Part shown: positions 61,673-64,000 of the stretch, in pieces
How positions within the stretch are numbered: position 1 is the stretch's first letter
Layout of the letters: each line of letters opens with the position of its first letter
From: Pseudomonadales bacterium
GTDB lineage: Bacteria > Pseudomonadota > Gammaproteobacteria > Pseudomonadales > DC-out160
NCBI GenBank assembly: GCA_019090455.1
Contig: JAHRWA010000015.1
Location: forward strand, 124,001-188,000
Direction: 5' to 3'
DNA: 64,000 bases
The notes under the pieces: model-generated
Seen by the model: only the letters and a program-made list of their open reading frames with translations
Told to the model about the DNA's origin: nothing
The model's database searches: none
Position numbers and translations under genes: made by a program

Positions 61673-62116
61673 TTATTGATCCAGTTCCCACTGAACTAAT
61701 GCATAAGGGTTTTTAGCATCCTCATGCTTTTCAAATACGGCTTTGACTTTACTGCCAATGACGATTTCCTGTTTGGGATCTCCCAACAGGTTTCCCACCA
61801 TTCTTACATTATCTGCTTGAGGTAATTCCACCAGTACCACAATAAAGGGTAGATTTTCTTCTTTAAAGGCAGGGTGGACGGGATGCCATATTCGTTCCCA
61901 GCTATAGATGATGCCTTCAGAACTTGTTTGCTCCCAGCCGATATCAAAGCTCAGGCATTGGTGACATATCCATTCAGGCCCCCATAACCAAGTCTTACAG
62001 CTATTACATTTCTGGATGATAAGTTGCTCAGACAGAGTGCCTTCCCAATAAGGAGCATCTAAGCCGTCGCGCGATGGTGCGGGTGCGGGTAAACCTTCGG
62101 GTAGATAATGGCTCAT
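61673..62116 (-). CDS. DUF35/OB-fold zinc-ribbon protein, partner of thiolase-like gene
   Basis: The 147-residue protein has an N-terminal helix and a zinc ribbon with two CxxC pairs (CNSC...CHQC), then an OB fold (IVIGSKVKAVFEK). Such proteins bind acyl-CoA and partner with thiolases or Ltp2-type aldolases. ATG 62116 is preceded by GGAGGA. The ATG overlaps the stop of the thiolase-like gene by 4 bp (ATGA), so the two are coupled and probably form a complex. Confidence 0.88.
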   Translation of the reverse strand: MSHYLPEGLPAPAPSRDGLDAPYWEGTLSEQLIIQKCNSCKTWLWGPEWICHQCLSFDIGWEQTSSEGIIYSWERIWHPVHPAFKEENLPFIVVLVELPQADNVRMVGNLLGDPKQEIVIGSKVKAVFEKHEDAKNPYALVQWELDQ

Positions 62117-63291
62117 AGCGTGTCCTCCGATCCAAATATGCAACTACTAACGGGTGAAACCATCGGGCCAGATGTGACCATGGAAATATTGACATCTTTC
62201 ACTTGGTTTGATGATTCGCCTCGTACCTGTCGTACGGCTTCAATGTTCAAACCTAAGCCGTGCATATAGCATTCGGCAAGGTTTCCACCACTGGTGTTAA
62301 GCGGTATTTTTCCGGAGGGTGCTAAAAGGTTTTCTAGCTTTAACGCCTCGTTCACTTCTTCCGGTTCACAAAAACCATGCTCTACTAGGCTCATCACGAC
62401 GCCGCCGGTAAAGTTCTCATAGCTCTGTATCACGTCTACATCTTTTGCCGTGATACCCGCGACCTCATACAGGTGAGGTGCTACGCTGGTGAAGCTAGAA
62501 GTGGCGTAGGTGGGATTGTTATGCACGGGAGCGCCTGCTCGGTGCTCAGAACCCGATGCGGCACTGAGAATATGAACCGGAGATTTAAACTCTTTCGCTT
62601 TTTCTGCTGAGACTAAAATGAGTGCCGCTGCCCCGTCATTCTCCTGACAGCAATCGTACAAGTGAAAGGGTTCCACTATCCAACGGGAGTCATCATACTT
62701 TTGTTCCGTCAATGGTCTACCATTCATCACCGCGCGAGGATTGTTTTGCGCGTGTTGATAAGAGGCCATAGCGATATTGCGAAAAGTCTCTTGCTTGACG
62801 TCATAGTCGTGCATGAAGCGAATGCATCGCATGGCAAACATTTGAGCAGGACTCATAAGACCATAAGGCATGGTATAAGCCATCTGACCGCTAATCTTAT
62901 TCATCTGAGCGCCTTGACCAAAACGCTGAAATTGGCCTTGGGCTAGAGAGCGAAACACCACAACGACGTCGGCCATGCCAGCCATAATCGCGGCTGTTGC
63001 ATTGGCAACGGCACCTGAAGCACCACCACCACCGCCGCCCCATTGCATGCTGGCGAAACGTAATTCTTTTGTACCCAGAGCGGCTGCTAATCGAGTAGGT
63101 TCATTGCGGTCATTGCTGTAAGAGCTAAATCCGTCAATATCTTTGGGATCAATGCCCGCATCTTTGCAGGCTTCGATAATGGCGATGAGTGTGAGTTTAA
63201 ATTCCGCGTCAGGAGATTGTCCCCTTTTATAGTAGGTAGTTTCACCTACACCGACGACAGCGGTTTTCCCTCTATGGGTTCGTTTTGGCAT
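62113..63291 (-). CDS. Thiolase-fold protein without the nucleophilic Cys (Ltp2-like candidate aldolase)
   Basis: The 392-residue protein has the thiolase fold of the SCP-x type (AVVGVGETTYYKRG, DVDVIQSYENFTGGVV, SGGNLAECYMHGLG). The Cys nucleophile region reads MQWGGGGGGASGAV, with Gly in place of Cys, and the GHP motif is also changed. That pattern is seen in Ltp2, a retro-aldolase of steroid side-chain breakdown that works with a DUF35 partner. Tyrosines in QSYENF and AECYMHG are candidate catalytic residues. ATG 63291 is chosen with GAGGG 6 nt upstream; an in-frame ATG at 63306 is less well placed. Confidence 0.88.
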   Translation of the reverse strand: MPKRTHRGKTAVVGVGETTYYKRGQSPDAEFKLTLIAIIEACKDAGIDPKDIDGFSSYSNDRNEPTRLAAALGTKELRFASMQWGGGGGGASGAVANATAAIMAGMADVVVVFRSLAQGQFQRFGQGAQMNKISGQMAYTMPYGLMSPAQMFAMRCIRFMHDYDVKQETFRNIAMASYQHAQNNPRAVMNGRPLTEQKYDDSRWIVEPFHLYDCCQENDGAAALILVSAEKAKEFKSPVHILSAASGSEHRAGAPVHNNPTYATSSFTSVAPHLYEVAGITAKDVDVIQSYENFTGGVVMSLVEHGFCEPEEVNEALKLENLLAPSGKIPLNTSGGNLAECYMHGLGLNIEAVRQVRGESSNQVKDVNISMVTSGPMVSPVSSCIFGSEDTL

Positions 63292-63632
63292 CCTTGTCCC
63301 TCTCATTTTGTTATGGATGATTTCGTTTGTTGACCTATTTAGTGTTTTGAATTGTTTATAGTTGTGGTGGGTTTAGCCTTGGATATTTTTATTATCGTCT
63401 TGAGGCTAATAGATGACGCTATATTCACTATCAATAGTACCGGACAGTAATTTGCAAGGCTAGCGCAAATTCAAAGCGTGCTATCAACGCTAGATCCGAT
63501 CCTACTTTGCAGCACTCTGAATATTACCTGTGATGTTTTTAAATGAGATCTAGACTCGTCGCTTAATGAAACTGGTCGTTTTGTAAATTGGACGAAAACT
63601 AAATAAAGGGTTTAATCGATAGAATAGGAAAA
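63292..63632. other. Intergenic region upstream of thiolase-like gene
   Basis: About 340 bp with no gene. A 7-bp inverted repeat (AATTTGC at 63449 / GCAAATT at 63465, 9-nt spacer) could be an operator for the regulator encoded upstream on the minus strand. Otherwise I see nothing. Confidence 0.4.
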
Positions 63633-64000
63633 TCAATTTATCTCCTTTAATATCTTTTGAATAGCCGGTCTCTGTTTCACCGTTGCGTGCACAAAAATAT
63701 GAGTAGCGATGACATATTGTATTCGCTTTTTAATTTCATTAGAGGGAATGCTATTGCTCACCCATAAAAAAAGATGACCGGCTACGGAGGCTGCTAACTG
63801 TTGGCTCAGAAAAGTGATGTCGGTGTCTTTTGCTAATAGCTTGTCCGTTATTTTTTGTGTCACCCAGCCAGTGGCAGCGCCCTGCATAAGCGCCGATATG
63901 TGCTGAGTATTAATTTCATCTGAGCATTGTATTACGCCGGTTATTAAGGCTTTGACAAATTTCTCTTTCGGCATGACCGCCGATTCAATTTTATCGATAT
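63633..64000 (-). CDS. Probable TetR-family regulator, C-terminal part (partial)
   Basis: The minus-strand frame is open to the right edge (codons before the Met at 63974 remain in frame), so the 5' end lies outside. The visible ~122 residues are helical (FVKALITGVIQCSDEINTQHISAL, ATGWVTQKITDKLLAKD, FLSQQLAASVAGHLFLWVSN) and resemble the ligand-binding C-terminus of TetR-type repressors. The DNA-binding part is missing, so the call is tentative. If correct, it may control the thiolase/DUF35 genes 340 bp downstream on the same strand. Confidence 0.55.
   Translation of the reverse strand, partial: IDKIESAVMPKEKFVKALITGVIQCSDEINTQHISALMQGAATGWVTQKITDKLLAKDTDITFLSQQLAASVAGHLFLWVSNSIPSNEIKKRIQYVIATHIFVHATVKQRPAIQKILKEIN

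Overview
The window is about 64 kb of a gammaproteobacterial chromosome. The order cmk, rpsA, ihfB, lapA, lapB, pyrF at the left end is the one found in many Gammaproteobacteria. The other gene content (a long NAD-sugar glycan locus, tyrosine catabolism through homogentisate, paired acyl-CoA dehydrogenases, tandem CYP153-type P450s, a bacterial Na+-type channel) fits a marine, lipid- or hydrocarbon-using heterotroph. A Cellvibrionales/Spongiibacteraceae-like origin is my guess and cannot be shown from this sequence alone. I see no tRNA, rRNA, CRISPR array or intact insertion sequence.

Layout. (1) 1-5863: housekeeping block (3' end of cmk, rpsA, ihfB with an unusual C-terminal tail, lapA, lapB, pyrF) followed by a small ComEA-like helix-hairpin-helix protein. 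(2) 6213-36755: surface-polysaccharide locus. An RfaH-like antiterminator gene sits just upstream of a strong sigma70-type promoter and a perfect 12-base ops element in the leader of the glycan operon. The operon begins with a WbpM/FlaA1-type dehydratase, a very large multi-SLBB export protein and a Wzz-type chain-length regulator. A visibly AT-richer interior (about 13.4-33 kb) follows. It holds a WbpB/WbpD/WbpE-like set for a 2,3-diamino-uronic acid, an epimerase, two more aminotransferases, two asparagine-synthase-like amidotransferases, a formyltransferase, three glycosyltransferases, a PglK-like ABC exporter, a Wzy-like polymerase, a deacetylase-like protein, a methyltransferase, a sulfotransferase and a PglC-type initiating transferase. 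A second WbpM-type dehydratase closes the locus. (3) 36995-42787: a CnoX/YbbN-like thioredoxin-TPR protein, then an accessory patch with a STAND-like ATPase divergent from a Fic protein, an esterase-like hydrolase, and a fused TssB-TssC sheath-like protein with no other type VI secretion gene nearby. (4) 43022-49416: tyrosine catabolism (hpd, hmgA, a fumarylacetoacetase-family gene, maiA) interrupted by a convergent FadL-like porin gene. (5) 49636-64000: acyl-CoA catabolism (two acyl-CoA dehydrogenases, two crotonase-fold enzymes), an ion channel, an MFS exporter, an HSL-type esterase, two tandem CYP153-like P450s, a FemAB/GNAT-like protein, a DUF35 plus cysteine-less thiolase pair, and the end of a probable TetR-type regulator.

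How the parts fit. RfaH plus ops would let RNA polymerase read through the long glycan operon. The encoded enzymes predict a heteroglycan containing amidated and/or N-formylated aminosugars, built by a PglC-like starter and three glycosyltransferases. It would be flipped by an ABC protein rather than a Wzx, and polymerised and exported by Wzy, Wzz and the SLBB protein. The right third looks like a catabolic suite for hydrophobic or alicyclic acyl-CoA substrates: FadL uptake, terminal P450 hydroxylation, heteromeric dehydrogenases, a ring-cleaving-type crotonase and a retro-aldolase-like thiolase. The most unusual items are the TssB-TssC fusion, the amidotransferase/unknown/formyltransferase module, a G9 tract at the start of a glycosyltransferase gene, a pentapeptide repeat inside a dehydratase, and a recurring pattern of short tandem duplications that start at or abut stop codons.
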